This document shows, in pieces, positions 25,648 through 34,968 of a stretch of 64,000 nucleotides of DNA. Location: the NCBI RefSeq assembly GCF_003627215.1, contig NZ_CP032677.1, positions 4,345,501 through 4,409,500 of the forward strand. Reading direction: 5' to 3'. The position numbers and the translations under genes are program-made. Every line of letters starts with the position of its first letter. Within the stretch, counting starts at the first letter, position 1. This stretch comes from Pseudomonas sp. Leaf58 (lineage in GTDB: Bacteria; Pseudomonadota; Gammaproteobacteria; Pseudomonadales; Pseudomonadaceae). The notes below the pieces were generated by a model, which worked only from the letters and a program-made list of their open reading frames with translations, did not search any database and was not told the DNA's origin.

Positions 25648-25680
25648 GGATTCATAGGTTCACACAAGCCTACCGGCTGC

Positions 25681-26568
25681 TCATGACAATCCCGCAGCAG
25701 CCCACGCCTTGTTCAACCGCTTCTCCCGCGCCGCCGCCGCTAACGCCATCACCCCTTGGTCGCGCTGCCAAATCTCGGCCCAATGCACTGGCCCCGCCGC
25801 CAACGCCGCATCGATCTCCCCCCGCAGCGCCTGAAACTGTGCAAACAACCCGCCCAGCAACAAATGGCAGCCAACACTATCGGCACACTGCCGGCTACCC
25901 TCAGCACACCCCGCCAGCAGCCCAAGCAAGCGCAGGCGCAGGCCCTGTGGCCAGGCGCTCTCCTGCCCCACGCCATACAGCCAGGCCGTCAGTGCCGCGA
26001 GCACATACAAATCCTCCAGTGAGCGGAACGGCTTCACGTAGGCATCCCAACCATCCCCCGCCAGCAACTCGCACGCCGCTTGCTCCAGCAGCAATCGGCC
26101 ATGGCCCACCTCCGGCATCAGCGGCAGGGTTGGCAGCGCTTCCAGCGTCACCCCTGGCTCCCCGGGGTAGACCACCGCCAGGTTCAAGTGCGGCGCCGCG
26201 CCCGCCACCTCGCTGCGCGCCGCCACCAGCAGCCACTCTGCGTCCAGGCCCGCGGTGACGAAATCTTTACTGCCCGTCAGCCGCAACCCGTCCAGGCGCG
26301 TGCGCATGTCCGCCGGGCGCACGCTGCGCCGCTCGGTGGCGCAGAGGGCGCCGAGGCTGGCCGGTGCGCTGGGCCACAGCACACGCAAGGCGGCTTGGTA
26401 ACCCACCAAAAACGCCAGGCCCGGCGTGGCCATCGCGCGCCCGCCCAGTACCGCCAGTTCGAACGGGGCAACCTGGCCAAGGCGCTCGAGCAGCGCCGCG
26501 TAGGTTTCGCCCAGAGTGCCCGCCAGCGTTTGGCGCAGCGGGTCGTTGAGTCGTTGCAACCAGGCCAT
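25681..26568 (-). CDS. Short acyl-CoA dehydrogenase-like protein
   Basis: The 295-residue protein aligns by eye with acyl-CoA dehydrogenase folds (FELAVLGGRAMATPGLAFLVGYQAALRVLW ... GLRLTGSKDFVTAGLDAEWLLVAARS). It is about 80-100 residues shorter than typical members and ends before the usual C-terminal helical domain is complete. The catalytic base is not evident, so it may not be a working dehydrogenase. A strong AAGGAG precedes ATG 26568. It is transcribed away from olsB. Confidence 0.65.
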   Translation of the reverse strand: MAWLQRLNDPLRQTLAGTLGETYAALLERLGQVAPFELAVLGGRAMATPGLAFLVGYQAALRVLWPSAPASLGALCATERRSVRPADMRTRLDGLRLTGSKDFVTAGLDAEWLLVAARSEVAGAAPHLNLAVVYPGEPGVTLEALPTLPLMPEVGHGRLLLEQAACELLAGDGWDAYVKPFRSLEDLYVLAALTAWLYGVGQESAWPQGLRLRLLGLLAGCAEGSRQCADSVGCHLLLGGLFAQFQALRGEIDAALAAGPVHWAEIWQRDQGVMALAAAAREKRLNKAWAAAGLS

Positions 26569-26724
26569 GGAGCGGCTCCTTGCAGGGGCTTCAGTTAAGG
26601 CTCAGGGGTGTCACGCAAGCATCACCAAAGATTCACCGAGGTGACACCGCGTCTACCTAGGCTGACTTTGCACAACAAAGCCGACCGGCCGCAACCCTTC
26701 ATGGCTGGCTTATGGAGACTCGTA

Positions 26725-27480
26725 ATGACTCGGATCGCTCACGCTGGTGACACCAGCACCGAACGCCGTCTGCAAGCCGAACGCCTGGTTGGCGCTGCGG
26801 CCCTGCACGAAGCCCAGGCCCTACGCTACAAAGTGTTCAGCGCAGAATTCAAGGCCAAGCTCAAAGGTGCCGAGCAGGGCCTGGACATGGACGACTACGA
26901 CGTGCATTGCCGCCACATTGGCGTACGCGACCTGAGCACCGGCGAGCTGGTCGCCACCACCCGCCTGCTCGACCACCAGGCCGCCAGCAGCCTGGGGCGC
27001 TTCTACAGCGAAGAAGAGTTCAGCCTGCACGGCCTGTTGCAATTGCAGGGCCCGATCCTGGAGCTAGGCCGCACGTGCGTGGCCCCCAACTACCGTAACG
27101 GCGGCACCATTGCCGTGCTTTGGGGCGAACTGGCCGAAGTGCTCAACGAGGGCGGTTACAGCTACCTGATGGGTTGCGCCAGCATTCCCATGCAGGATGG
27201 CGGGGTGCAGGCCCACGCCGTGATGCAGCGCCTGCGCGACCGCTACTTGTGCACCGAACACCTACGTGCCGAACCGAAAAACCCGTTGCCCAAGCTGGCC
27301 TTACCCGGCAACGTCATCGCCGAAATGCCACCGCTGCTCAAGGCCTATATGCGCCTGGGTGCAAAAATCTGCGGCGAGCCGTGTTGGGACCAGGACTTCC
27401 AGGTGGCCGACGTATTCATCCTGCTCAAGCGCGACGAACTGTGCCCACGTTACGCCCGCCACTTCAAGGCAGCGGTCTGA
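26725..27480 (+). CDS. olsB: Ornithine-acyl[ACP] N-acyltransferase
   Basis: The 251-residue protein shows the OlsB/hemolysin-like acyltransferase pattern: [33 protein letters not shown], and [24 protein letters not shown]. OlsB adds a 3-hydroxy fatty acid to ornithine, giving lyso-ornithine lipid. GGAG sits 7 bases before ATG 26725; the longer upstream frame is not used. The stop and the next start share TGATG, so olsB and olsA are coupled. Confidence 0.92.
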   Translation: MTRIAHAGDTSTERRLQAERLVGAAALHEAQALRYKVFSAEFKAKLKGAEQGLDMDDYDVHCRHIGVRDLSTGELVATTRLLDHQAASSLGRFYSEEEFSLHGLLQLQGPILELGRTCVAPNYRNGGTIAVLWGELAEVLNEGGYSYLMGCASIPMQDGGVQAHAVMQRLRDRYLCTEHLRAEPKNPLPKLALPGNVIAEMPPLLKAYMRLGAKICGEPCWDQDFQVADVFILLKRDELCPRYARHFKAAV

Positions 27481-28268
27481 TGGCGAAGCTGCGGGTACTG
27501 GCCCGCCTGGCTCGGCTGCTGTGGGTACTGCTGTTGGGCATGCTGATGGCGAGCGTGATCGCCTTGGGCGAACGCCTGGGGTTCAAGGCGCCCATCGAGC
27601 GCCGCCAGCGCTGGACCCGCCTGTTCATGAAACGCCTGGTCGCAGCCCTGCCCTTCGACGTACGGGTGATGGGCGAGCTGCCGCAGCGGCCGATGCTGTG
27701 GGTGAGCAACCACGTATCCTGGACCGACATTCCCCTGCTCGGCATGCTGCTACCGCTGTCGTTCCTGTCCAAGGCCGAAGTGCGCCACTGGCCGGTGGCC
27801 GGCTGGCTGGCGGAAAAAGCCGGCACGCTGTTCATCCGCCGTGGCGGTGGTGACAGTCAACGCCTGCGCGAACAGATTGCCGGGCAACTAGGCCTGGCCC
27901 GGCCGCTGCTGATCTTCCCCGAAGGCACCACCACCAACGGCCGCACCCTGCGCACCTTCCATGGCCGCCTGCTGGCAGGCGCCATCGACCGCGGTGTGGC
28001 GGTACAACCGGTAGCTATCCAATACCTGCGCGACGGCCAGATCGACCCGATTGCGCCCTTTATTGGTGATGATGACCTGGTGTCGCACCTGATGCGCCTG
28101 TTTGCCCAGCCCCGGGGCGAGGTGTGCATTCACCTGTTGCCGCCCATTGGCAGCGTGGGCAAGGAGCGTGCGGTGCTGGCGTTGCAGGCGCAGCAGGCGG
28201 TTCAGCTGGCGCTGTTCGGGGTTGCAGAGGTTGAGGTGGTGCCACGGCGGCAGGCGCGGGCTGCCTGA
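27480..28268 (+). CDS. olsA: Lyso-ornithine lipid O-acyltransferase
   Basis: The 262-residue membrane-associated PlsC-type acyltransferase has NHVSWTD (the H-x4-D motif near residue 79) and FPEGTTTNG. OlsA adds the second fatty acid to make ornithine lipid, a phosphorus-free membrane lipid made when phosphate is low. The ATG overlaps the last base of the olsB stop. A longer open frame from 27120 lies inside olsB and is not used. Confidence 0.92.
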   Translation: MAKLRVLARLARLLWVLLLGMLMASVIALGERLGFKAPIERRQRWTRLFMKRLVAALPFDVRVMGELPQRPMLWVSNHVSWTDIPLLGMLLPLSFLSKAEVRHWPVAGWLAEKAGTLFIRRGGGDSQRLREQIAGQLGLARPLLIFPEGTTTNGRTLRTFHGRLLAGAIDRGVAVQPVAIQYLRDGQIDPIAPFIGDDDLVSHLMRLFAQPRGEVCIHLLPPIGSVGKERAVLALQAQQAVQLALFGVAEVEVVPRRQARAA

Positions 28269-28285
28269 GTATTTTGCACCGTTCG

Positions 28286-28369
28286 TGCTGGCCTTTTCGC
28301 GGGTAAACCCGCTCCTACCGGGGCACTTTAACCAGTAGGTGCGGGTTTACCCGCAAAGCGGCCAGCACA
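28286..28369. repeat. REPIN (type 1) after olsA
   Basis: GGCCTTTTCGCGGGTAAACCC and GGGTTTACCCGCAAAGCGGCC are opposed across about 35 bases, between convergent olsA and acpH. Confidence 0.85.
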
Positions 28370-28381
28370 GGCGACACAACC

Positions 28382-28966
28382 CTAACTGCCAGGCATTCGC
28401 CCTGCCGCCGCAAATGCCTGCAACTGCGGGTAAAACGCCTTGAAGTCGGCCAGCAGCGGCTCATACAAACGCTCCAGCTCGCCCATCACCCCAACCATCC
28501 CTTCGGGCCGTGACAGCCTCCGGGCAATGCCATTGAACACCTGCTCCAGCGTGGCAAAGTCGCCATACGCCCCCAGCCAGTCATCCGCCGCCATGAACGG
28601 CGCAATCCGCGCCAGCCGCCCCGGCAACTCCGGCTCTGCCAGCAGCACCCGATAAAAGGCGCCGGTGAACTGCGCCAGCGGTTGCTCGGCATAGTCGTGC
28701 CAATGCAGTGCCAGGCAGTGGTCGAAGAACACATCCAGGACAATACCGGCAAAGCGCCGCCGCTCACGCGGAAAGCGCGCCAACGCGGCTAACACCAAGG
28801 GGTGCTGGTCGGTATAGCTGTCGATATGCCGGTGCAGCCGAATGGCCGCCTCCAGCGCAGGCGGGAAGCGCCCTTCCAGCGAGCCTTTGACAAAATCGCC
28901 GTACAGGCTGCCAAGCAGTTGTTGCGGCGCCGGGCCGCCCAGGTGCAGGTGTGCGAGGTAGTTCAT
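28382..28966 (-). CDS. acpH: Acyl-carrier-protein phosphodiesterase
   Basis: The 194-residue protein begins MNYLAHLHLGGPAPQQLLGSL and contains GDFVKGSLEGRFPPALEAAIRLHRHIDSYTD and FFDHCLALHW. The metal-binding His/Asp pattern of AcpH is present. It removes the phosphopantetheine arm from ACP. It diverges from the arsR-type gene. Confidence 0.88.
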   Translation of the reverse strand: MNYLAHLHLGGPAPQQLLGSLYGDFVKGSLEGRFPPALEAAIRLHRHIDSYTDQHPLVLAALARFPRERRRFAGIVLDVFFDHCLALHWHDYAEQPLAQFTGAFYRVLLAEPELPGRLARIAPFMAADDWLGAYGDFATLEQVFNGIARRLSRPEGMVGVMGELERLYEPLLADFKAFYPQLQAFAAAGRMPGS

Positions 28967-28992
28967 GAACGCAGTCTAACACCGCACGGCTT

Positions 28993-29097
28993 TATATCGT
29001 TATAACGCGATATAGCGATTCGTGCTCAGCTCAGAACCTCTCGGTATTTGTATATCGGGAAACCACGATTTACATTTCGTCCTATCGCGATATACCG
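28993..29097. promoter_or_regulatory. Four CGATATA / TATATCG half-sites in the acpH-arsR gap
   Basis: TATATCG at 28993-28999 pairs with CGATATA at 29008-29014 (8 bases between). TATATCG at 29051-29057 pairs with CGATATA at 29088-29094. The right halves sit in a longer repeat CGCGATATA[GC]CG. The pattern is what one expects for an ArsR-family operator, possibly shared with acpH. No published motif is claimed. Confidence 0.55.
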
Positions 29098-29117
29098 CTA
29101 CAACGAGCCTTAACCCA

Positions 29118-29420
29118 ATGCCTCTCGATCTCGACGAAATCATAAAAGCGCTGGCCCACCCGGTCAGGCGAGAAATCCTCAGCTGGCTGAAAGACCCGGC
29201 AGCGCAATTTCCCGACCAGTACCACAGCACCGAGCACGGTGTATGTGCCGGGCAGATCGACCAACGCTGCGGCCTGTCGCAGTCGACGGTCTCCGCCCAC
29301 CTGGCCACCTTGCAGCGCGCCGGGCTGATCAGCAGCCAGAAGATCGGCCAATGGCACTTCTTCAAACGCGACGAGGCCACTATCCAGGCGTTCCTCGAAC
29401 AACTGCGCCAAGCACTCTGA
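29118..29420 (+). CDS. ArsR-family transcriptional regulator
   Basis: The 100-residue winged-helix protein starts MPLDLDEIIKALAHPVRREIL, the classic ArsR opening, with recognition helix QSTVSAHLATLQRAGLI. It has a single cysteine (GVCAG) and another (RCGLSQ); the usual metal-site ELCVCDL is missing, so it probably senses something other than arsenite. It lies 13 bases before a XenB-type ene-reductase and probably represses it. An upstream frame to 29022 is not used. Confidence 0.85.
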   Translation: MPLDLDEIIKALAHPVRREILSWLKDPAAQFPDQYHSTEHGVCAGQIDQRCGLSQSTVSAHLATLQRAGLISSQKIGQWHFFKRDEATIQAFLEQLRQAL

Positions 29421-29433
29421 ACAGGTAACCTTT

Positions 29434-30483
29434 ATGACCACGCTTTTCGATCCGATCACCCTGGGCGACCTGCAACTGCCCAACCGCATCATCATGGCCC
29501 CGCTCACCCGCTGCCGCGCCGATGAAGGCCGCGTGCCCAACGCGTTGATGGCCGAATACTACGTGCAGCGCGCCAGCGCCGGGCTGATCCTCAGCGAGGC
29601 GACCTCGGTCAGCGCCATGGGCGTCGGCTACCCGGATACCCCTGGCATCTGGAACGATGAACAGGTGCGTGGCTGGAACAATGTGACCAAGGCCGTGCAT
29701 GCCGCTGGCGGGCGTATTTTCCTGCAGCTGTGGCACGTGGGCCGCATCTCCCACCCCAGCTACCTGAACGGTGAGCTGCCGGTAGCCCCCAGCGCGATCC
29801 AGCCCAAGGGCCATGTGAGCCTGGTGCGCCCGCTCAGTGACTACCCCACCCCACGCGCGCTGGAAACCGAAGAGCTCACCGACATCGTCGAGGCCTACCG
29901 CAGCGCTGCCGAGAATGCCAAGGCTGCCGGTTTCGATGGTGTGGAAATCCACGCTGCCAACGGCTACCTGCTCGACCAGTTCCTGCAAAGCAGCACCAAC
30001 CAGCGCACCGACCGTTACGGTGGCTCGCTGGAGAACCGTGCACGCCTGCTGCTGGAAGTGACCGATGCGGCCATCGATGTGTGGGGGGCCGGCCGTGTCG
30101 GCGTGCACCTGGCGCCACGCGCCGATGCCCATGACATGGGCGATGCAAACCGCGCAGAAACCTTCACCTACGTGGCACGCGAGTTGGGCAAGCGCGGCAT
30201 CGCCTTCATCTGCTCGCGGGAAAAGGAAGCCGATGACAGCATCGGCCCACTGATCAAGGCAGCGTTCGGTGGCCCGTACATCGTCAACGAGCGGTTTGAC
30301 AAGGCCAGTGCCAATGCAGCCTTGGCGCATGGCAAAGCAGACGCGGTGGCGTTTGGCGTGCCGTTCATCGCCAACCCTGACCTGCCGGCGCGGCTGGCGG
30401 CGGATGCGCCATTGAATGAAGCGCGGCCAGAGACCTTCTATGGCAGGGGGCCGGTGGGGTATATCGATTATCCGCGGTTGTGA
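29434..30483 (+). CDS. xenB: Old-yellow-enzyme-type ene-reductase, XenB-like
   Basis: The 349-residue flavoprotein begins MTTLFDPITLGDLQLPNRII and carries the substrate-binding His/Asn pair in VEIHAANGYLLDQFLQSSTNQRTD and the FMN-loop RYGGSLENR. It reduces activated C=C bonds with NADPH and, in XenB relatives, attacks nitro-esters and nitroaromatics. Native role is probably detoxification of electrophiles. The XenB name is by sequence resemblance. It is downstream of an arsR gene and likely controlled by it. Confidence 0.85.
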   Translation: MTTLFDPITLGDLQLPNRIIMAPLTRCRADEGRVPNALMAEYYVQRASAGLILSEATSVSAMGVGYPDTPGIWNDEQVRGWNNVTKAVHAAGGRIFLQLWHVGRISHPSYLNGELPVAPSAIQPKGHVSLVRPLSDYPTPRALETEELTDIVEAYRSAAENAKAAGFDGVEIHAANGYLLDQFLQSSTNQRTDRYGGSLENRARLLLEVTDAAIDVWGAGRVGVHLAPRADAHDMGDANRAETFTYVARELGKRGIAFICSREKEADDSIGPLIKAAFGGPYIVNERFDKASANAALAHGKADAVAFGVPFIANPDLPARLAADAPLNEARPETFYGRGPVGYIDYPRL

Positions 30484-30488
30484 TCGAC

Positions 30489-30550
30489 GGCTCTTCGCAG
30501 GCAAGCCCGCGCCCACAACTGTAGGAGCGGGCTTGCCTGCGAAGAAGGCC
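30489..30550. repeat. REPIN (type 1, TTCGCAGGCAAGCC variant)
   Basis: CTCTTCGCAGGCAAGCCCGC and GCGGGCTTGCCTGCGAAGAA face each other with a 21-base centre. It lies between convergent genes. Confidence 0.85.
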
Positions 30551-30559
30551 CAGGTGAAC

Positions 30560-31384
30560 TTAAGGCCGGGCGCTGATCTGCTGTTGCAGGTTCTGAATCT
30601 GGCTCTGCAGGGTGTTCAGGTTGCGCGTGGTCTGCCCACGGAACGCATCGAACTCCTGCACTGAAGCCCCACTCGACGCCGCCGCCGGGCGGTTATCCAT
30701 TTGGGTCTTGAGCACCAGCACATCCTGCTCCAGGCTTTCGATGGCCGCCGCGTGGTTGCCCTGTTTCTTCAGCGCAGCCACCTCGTCGCTCAAGCTCTTC
30801 AGTTGCCCATCGAGCTTGCCGCCATCCACCTGGCCCGACTTCAATGCCAGCAGTTCGGCATTCACCGCCTTCAGTTGCGCCTGCAACTGGCCCTGCAGTT
30901 CGGTTACGGCCTTCTGCTGCTCACGGGTATCTGCCAGCACCTGCTCCAGGCGCTTGCCCAAGTCGCCCGCTTGCCCGGCCACACCTTGTTGCTGTTTACC
31001 CTGCTCGGCCAGGTTGGCCTGCAGCTGACGGATCTGCAGCTTCAGCGCCTCGCTGCCGGTGCTGACCGACGATTCGCTGGCATCGATCTTGCCGCTGATC
31101 GCCTGCAAACGCCCGGCAGCGTCTTCGCTGATGCGGGCAAAGCTTTCCTGGGTGGCCACCAGTTGCTGCTCCATCAGCGAAATCTGCTGAAAGCTCCACC
31201 ACCCCAGCCCCGCCAGGGCGATGAACGACGCCCCCAGCAAGGCCCACAACGCCCCCGTGTTGGCAGGCCTGGCCGCCCTTTGGCGGCTGCGCGACACGTG
31301 CGCAGGCAACAACTCGTCATCATCAGGGGTACCGGCCCGCAAGGCAGGCACATCATCGAAATCGTCGTGAGCATCGTGGCGCAT
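30560..31384 (-). CDS. Single-pass membrane coiled-coil protein
   Basis: The protein of about 274 residues has an acidic N-terminus (MRHDAHDDFDDVP), one membrane helix (ALWALLGASFIALAGLGWW, about 45-65) and a long coiled coil of Q/L/A-rich heptads reaching to the C-terminus. No enzyme motif is seen. ATG 31384 is chosen; a TTG at 31411 is possible. In the corresponding P. aeruginosa region I recall a hypothetical gene of this type beside an oxidoreductase. Function unknown. Confidence 0.75.
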   Translation of the reverse strand: MRHDAHDDFDDVPALRAGTPDDDELLPAHVSRSRQRAARPANTGALWALLGASFIALAGLGWWSFQQISLMEQQLVATQESFARISEDAAGRLQAISGKIDASESSVSTGSEALKLQIRQLQANLAEQGKQQQGVAGQAGDLGKRLEQVLADTREQQKAVTELQGQLQAQLKAVNAELLALKSGQVDGGKLDGQLKSLSDEVAALKKQGNHAAAIESLEQDVLVLKTQMDNRPAAASSGASVQEFDAFRGQTTRNLNTLQSQIQNLQQQISARP

Positions 31385-31471
31385 GGGTAGGTTCAACCGC
31401 GGTGATAGCAAAGAGACAGGAGTATAAACCGCTCGCGCGGCGCACTGATGACCATCATCCGGGCGCCAGGT

Positions 31472-32467
31472 TCACTGGCCAGGCGGCTGATGCTTCCACC
31501 AGCCACAAAATTCATCCAGCGCGGTCCACAGGCTGACCTTGGGCTGGTAGTCCAGGTATTGCCGGGCGCGGCTGATATCCAGGGTGAAATCGCGGCTCAT
31601 GACCTGCATGCCCAAACGCGACAGGGTCGGCTGTGGGCGCCCCGGCCACAACAGGCAGGCTGCCTCGTTCAGTGCGGCCAGGCTGTAGGCCAGGCCGTAG
31701 GAACGGTAGCGGGTAACCTGTGGCAGCTGCATCTGGCGCATCACATAGTTGACCACGTCCCACAGCGGCAGCGGCTGGCCGTTGCTGATGTTGTAGGCCT
31801 GGCCCAAGGCCCGGTCGTCGGCGAACAGGGCACTGAGCAGTGCCTCGTTGAGGTTGTGCACACTGGTGAAATCGACTTTGTTCAGGCCGTTGCCGATGAT
31901 CGCCACGCGGCCCTTGCGCTGCATCTGCATCAGCCGCGGGAAGATAGTGGCATCGCCGGCGCCGGTGACCAAGCGCGGGCGCAGCGCAAGCACTTCGAGG
32001 CCAAACTCCTGGGCGCCGAACACTTTTTGCTCAGCCAGGTACTTGGTCTGCGCATAGTGGTCGTGGAAGCGACGCGGCACCTGATCCTCGCGAATGTCCA
32101 GGCGCGAGCGGCCATTGAAATAGATCGACGGCGAAGACAAGTGCACCAAGCGTCGCACGTGCTCCTTCAAACAGCCCTCGACCACGTTCTCGGTGACCAC
32201 CACATTGCCTTGGTAGAAGTCCTGGTAGCGCCCCCAGTTGCCCACCGCACCGGCGCAGTGCACCACGGCTTCGACGCCCTGGCACAAGCGGCGCGCCAGC
32301 TCGGCATCAGCCAGGTCGCCGGGGATGAACTGGGCGCCGCGCTTGACCAGGTGCTCGACCCCTTCGGCGCGGCGGCCGCTGACCCGCACGTCCAGGCCTT
32401 GCTCCAGAGCAACGCGCGCAAAGCGCCCGCCTATGAAGCCACTCGCGCCGGTGACCAGAATTCGCAT
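31472..32467 (-). CDS. NAD-dependent epimerase / sterol-dehydrogenase-like protein
   Basis: The 331-residue extended SDR has the Rossmann motif VTGASGFIGGRFA and active-site YAQTKYLAEQKVF (YxxxK). The type resembles 3-beta-hydroxysteroid dehydrogenase/isomerases and uronate epimerases. The substrate is unknown. It lies 49 bases downstream of argP in the same direction. Confidence 0.8.
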   Translation of the reverse strand: MRILVTGASGFIGGRFARVALEQGLDVRVSGRRAEGVEHLVKRGAQFIPGDLADAELARRLCQGVEAVVHCAGAVGNWGRYQDFYQGNVVVTENVVEGCLKEHVRRLVHLSSPSIYFNGRSRLDIREDQVPRRFHDHYAQTKYLAEQKVFGAQEFGLEVLALRPRLVTGAGDATIFPRLMQMQRKGRVAIIGNGLNKVDFTSVHNLNEALLSALFADDRALGQAYNISNGQPLPLWDVVNYVMRQMQLPQVTRYRSYGLAYSLAALNEAACLLWPGRPQPTLSRLGMQVMSRDFTLDISRARQYLDYQPKVSLWTALDEFCGWWKHQPPGQ

Positions 32468-32516
32468 GTAACACTCCGTCTTGCCAGATTTCAGATGCAG
32501 CTGACGCCAGCCGGGG

Positions 32517-33407
32517 CTACAAGGGCACCAGCCATTGCCGTGCGGTGTGCCGCAGGTGGTCTGTCAGTTGCGCGAGCAATTGCCCGCCATTGCGCCAATG
32601 ATGCCAGTACAGCGGCACATCGATGGGGGTATCGCTGCAGATTTCCACCAATTGGCCGCTGGCCAGTTGCTCGCGGGCCTGCAGCTCGGGCACCAGGCCC
32701 CAGCCCAAGCCGGCTTCGGTCATGCGCAGGAAGCCTTCGGAGGACGGGCACAGGTGGTGCAGAAAACCGCCCTCGATGCCCAGCGATGCCAGGTAGCGGT
32801 GCTGCAGGAAGTCGTCCGGGCCGTACACGATCGCCGGGGTGCGGGCCAGGCGGCTGGCCATGAACCCCTGTGCAAAATGCCGTGCCATGAACCCCGGGCT
32901 GGCCAACGCCCGGTAGCGCATGGCGCCGAGTGGCAAACTGCGCGCTCCGGCCACGGGCCGCTCGCTGCCGCACAGGCAGGCCGCTACCTCACCCGCACGC
33001 ATGCGTTTCAACCCCACTTCCTGGTCTTCCACCACCAAGTCGGTCAGCACATTCTGCTGCGCGCAGAAGTTGCCCACCGCGTCGGCCCACCAGGTGGCTA
33101 GGCTGTCGGCATTGAGGGCAATGCGCAGGCGCTCCGGCATGCCCTCCTCGCCCAGCGCCGGCACCTGGCGCTGCAGGTCGCGCTCGAGTAGGCGCACCTG
33201 CTGCACATGGTTGAGCAGCTGGCGGCCGACCTCGGTCGGGCTGGGCGGGGTGGCACGCACCAGCACCGGCTGGCCGACGCGTGCTTCCAGCAGTTTGATG
33301 CGTTGGGATATGGCCGACTGCGACAAACCCAGCACCTGCGCCGCGCGCTCGAAACCACCTTGTTCGATCACCGCCGCAAGGGCGGCCAGCAGCTTGTAGT
33401 CGAACAT
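32517..33407 (-). CDS. argP: LysR-type regulator ArgP (IciA)
   Basis: The 296-residue protein has an N-terminal winged helix (ALAAVIEQGGFERAAQVLGLSQSAISQRIKLLE) and an effector domain. The sequence is of the ArgP type, which senses lysine and arginine. It is divergent from a LysE/ArgO exporter gene, the arrangement found for argP-argO, so it most likely controls that exporter. Confidence 0.88.
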   Translation of the reverse strand: MFDYKLLAALAAVIEQGGFERAAQVLGLSQSAISQRIKLLEARVGQPVLVRATPPSPTEVGRQLLNHVQQVRLLERDLQRQVPALGEEGMPERLRIALNADSLATWWADAVGNFCAQQNVLTDLVVEDQEVGLKRMRAGEVAACLCGSERPVAGARSLPLGAMRYRALASPGFMARHFAQGFMASRLARTPAIVYGPDDFLQHRYLASLGIEGGFLHHLCPSSEGFLRMTEAGLGWGLVPELQAREQLASGQLVEICSDTPIDVPLYWHHWRNGGQLLAQLTDHLRHTARQWLVPL

Positions 33408-33511
33408 CGATTTTCCTAATGCCAGATCAGCTTTATTTGTTTTTCTTATACAGCGCAGCTAATCACAATGGCCAACAACTTTTATTGCCATTCATTTTTG
33501 GAGAGCACGCC

Positions 33512-34111
33512 ATGTGGCAAAGCTATCTCAACGGCATGCTCGTGGCCTTCGGCCTGATCATGGCCATCGGTGCCCAGAACGCCTTCGTCCTCGCCCAGAG
33601 CCTGCGCCGCGAGCATCACCTGCCGGTGGCGGCGCTGTGCATCGTCTGTGACGCGATCCTGGTGGCCGCCGGGGTGTTCGGCCTGGCGACGGTGCTGGCG
33701 CACAACCCGACCTTGCTGGCGGTGGCCCGCTGGGGCGGCGCTGTGTTCCTGATCTGGTATGGCGCCAAAGCGTTGCGCAGTGCCTGTTCCAAGCAGAGCC
33801 TGCAGCACCAGCAAGGCCAAGGTACGCGCTCGCGCCGCGCCGTACTGCTCAGTGCCTTGGCGGTGACGCTGCTGAACCCGCACGTGTACCTCGACACGGT
33901 CTTGCTGATCGGCTCGCTGGGTGCCCAGCAGACTGCGCCTGGTGCTTACGTGGCCGGCGCGGCCAGCGCCTCGCTGCTGTGGTTCTCTACCCTGGCGATC
34001 GGCGCGGCCTGGTTGGCACCGTGGCTGGCACGCCCGGCGACCTGGCGCATGCTCGACCTGATGGTGGCGGTGATGATGTTCGCGGTGGCAGCGCAGCTGA
34101 TCTTCAACTGA
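33512..34111 (+). CDS. argO: LysE/ArgO-family amino acid exporter
   Basis: The 199-residue protein with about six membrane helices begins MWQSYLNGMLVAFGLIMAIGAQNAFVLAQ, the LysE/ArgO signature. It exports arginine or lysine. TTGGAG stands 8 bases before ATG 33512; the longer frame from 33419 is ignored. The 104-base divergent gap to argP, A/T-rich in its middle, should hold the ArgP site. Confidence 0.88.
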   Translation: MWQSYLNGMLVAFGLIMAIGAQNAFVLAQSLRREHHLPVAALCIVCDAILVAAGVFGLATVLAHNPTLLAVARWGGAVFLIWYGAKALRSACSKQSLQHQQGQGTRSRRAVLLSALAVTLLNPHVYLDTVLLIGSLGAQQTAPGAYVAGAASASLLWFSTLAIGAAWLAPWLARPATWRMLDLMVAVMMFAVAAQLIFN

Positions 34112-34237
34112 CCGCAGGGCCTACAAGAGCCGGTGTACGTCTGCCAGCCTGGAAACGACCACCACCGGTCGCCACCCGCCAACCGCTCTGGAAGCTCTAT
34201 TCCCTATCTTTGTTGCGTGGTTATGCGCCGGGCCCGG

Positions 34238-34246
34238 TGCTATGAT
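34238..34246 (+). promoter_or_regulatory. sodB -10 (extended)
   Basis: TGC-TATGAT matches an extended -10, about 100 bases before the sodB start. No convincing -35 accompanies it. Confidence 0.45.
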
Positions 34247-34349
34247 CCAGCCCTTGCGTCGCAAAGAGTTCAAACTCGCCGACGCTTATCGGGCCGCCCG
34301 TGACCGGCCTTGCGCAAACCGCAAACAGACCTGAATCAGGAGATCCACC

Positions 34350-34946
34350 ATGGCTTTTGAATTGCCGCCGCTGCCGTACGCCCACGATGCCCTGCAGCCG
34401 CACATCTCCAAGGAAACCCTGGAGTATCACCACGACAAGCACCACAACACCTATGTCGTGAACCTGAACAACCTGGTCCCAGGCACCGAATTCGAAGGCA
34501 AGACCCTGGAAGAGATCGTCAAGAGCTCTTCGGGCGGCATCTTCAACAACGCGGCTCAAGTCTGGAACCACACCTTCTACTGGAACTGCCTGGCACCAAA
34601 CGCCGGTGGCCAGCCGACCGGTGCCCTGGCTGACGCCATCAACGCCGCTTTCGGTTCCTTCGACAAGTTCAAGGAAGAGTTCACCAAGACTTCGGTTGGC
34701 ACCTTCGGTTCCGGCTGGGGCTGGCTGGTGAAGAAAGCTGACGGTTCCCTGGCCCTGGCCAGCACCATCGGCGCCGGCTGCCCGCTGACCAGCGGCGACA
34801 CCCCGCTGCTGACCTGCGACGTCTGGGAACACGCCTACTACATCGACTACCGCAACCTGCGTCCGAAGTACGTCGAGGCGTTCTGGAACCTGGTCAACTG
34901 GGCCTTCGTTGCCGAACAGTTCGAAGGCAAGACCTTCAAGGCCTGA
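34350..34946 (+). CDS. sodB: Superoxide dismutase, iron type
   Basis: The 198-residue enzyme has the metal ligands: [14 protein letters not shown] (His27), [16 protein letters not shown] (His74), and [13 protein letters not shown] (Asp/His pair). The FeSOD signature WNHTFYW is present rather than the Mn type. It converts superoxide to peroxide and oxygen in the cytoplasm. A GGAG site precedes ATG 34350 and it has its own terminator. Confidence 0.97.
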   Translation: MAFELPPLPYAHDALQPHISKETLEYHHDKHHNTYVVNLNNLVPGTEFEGKTLEEIVKSSSGGIFNNAAQVWNHTFYWNCLAPNAGGQPTGALADAINAAFGSFDKFKEEFTKTSVGTFGSGWGWLVKKADGSLALASTIGAGCPLTSGDTPLLTCDVWEHAYYIDYRNLRPKYVEAFWNLVNWAFVAEQFEGKTFKA

Positions 34947-34968
34947 GTCATTCAGCCTTGAACAAAAA

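Noticed and set aside
27120..27479. Upstream extension of olsA into olsB
   Set aside because: The extra residues are a frame-shifted reading of olsB. ATG 27480 overlaps the olsB stop and begins the conserved OlsA sequence.
31448..32863. 471-codon plus-strand frame across the epimerase and argP genes
   Set aside because: Complement shadow of two well-supported minus-strand genes, with no domain recognisable in its translation.
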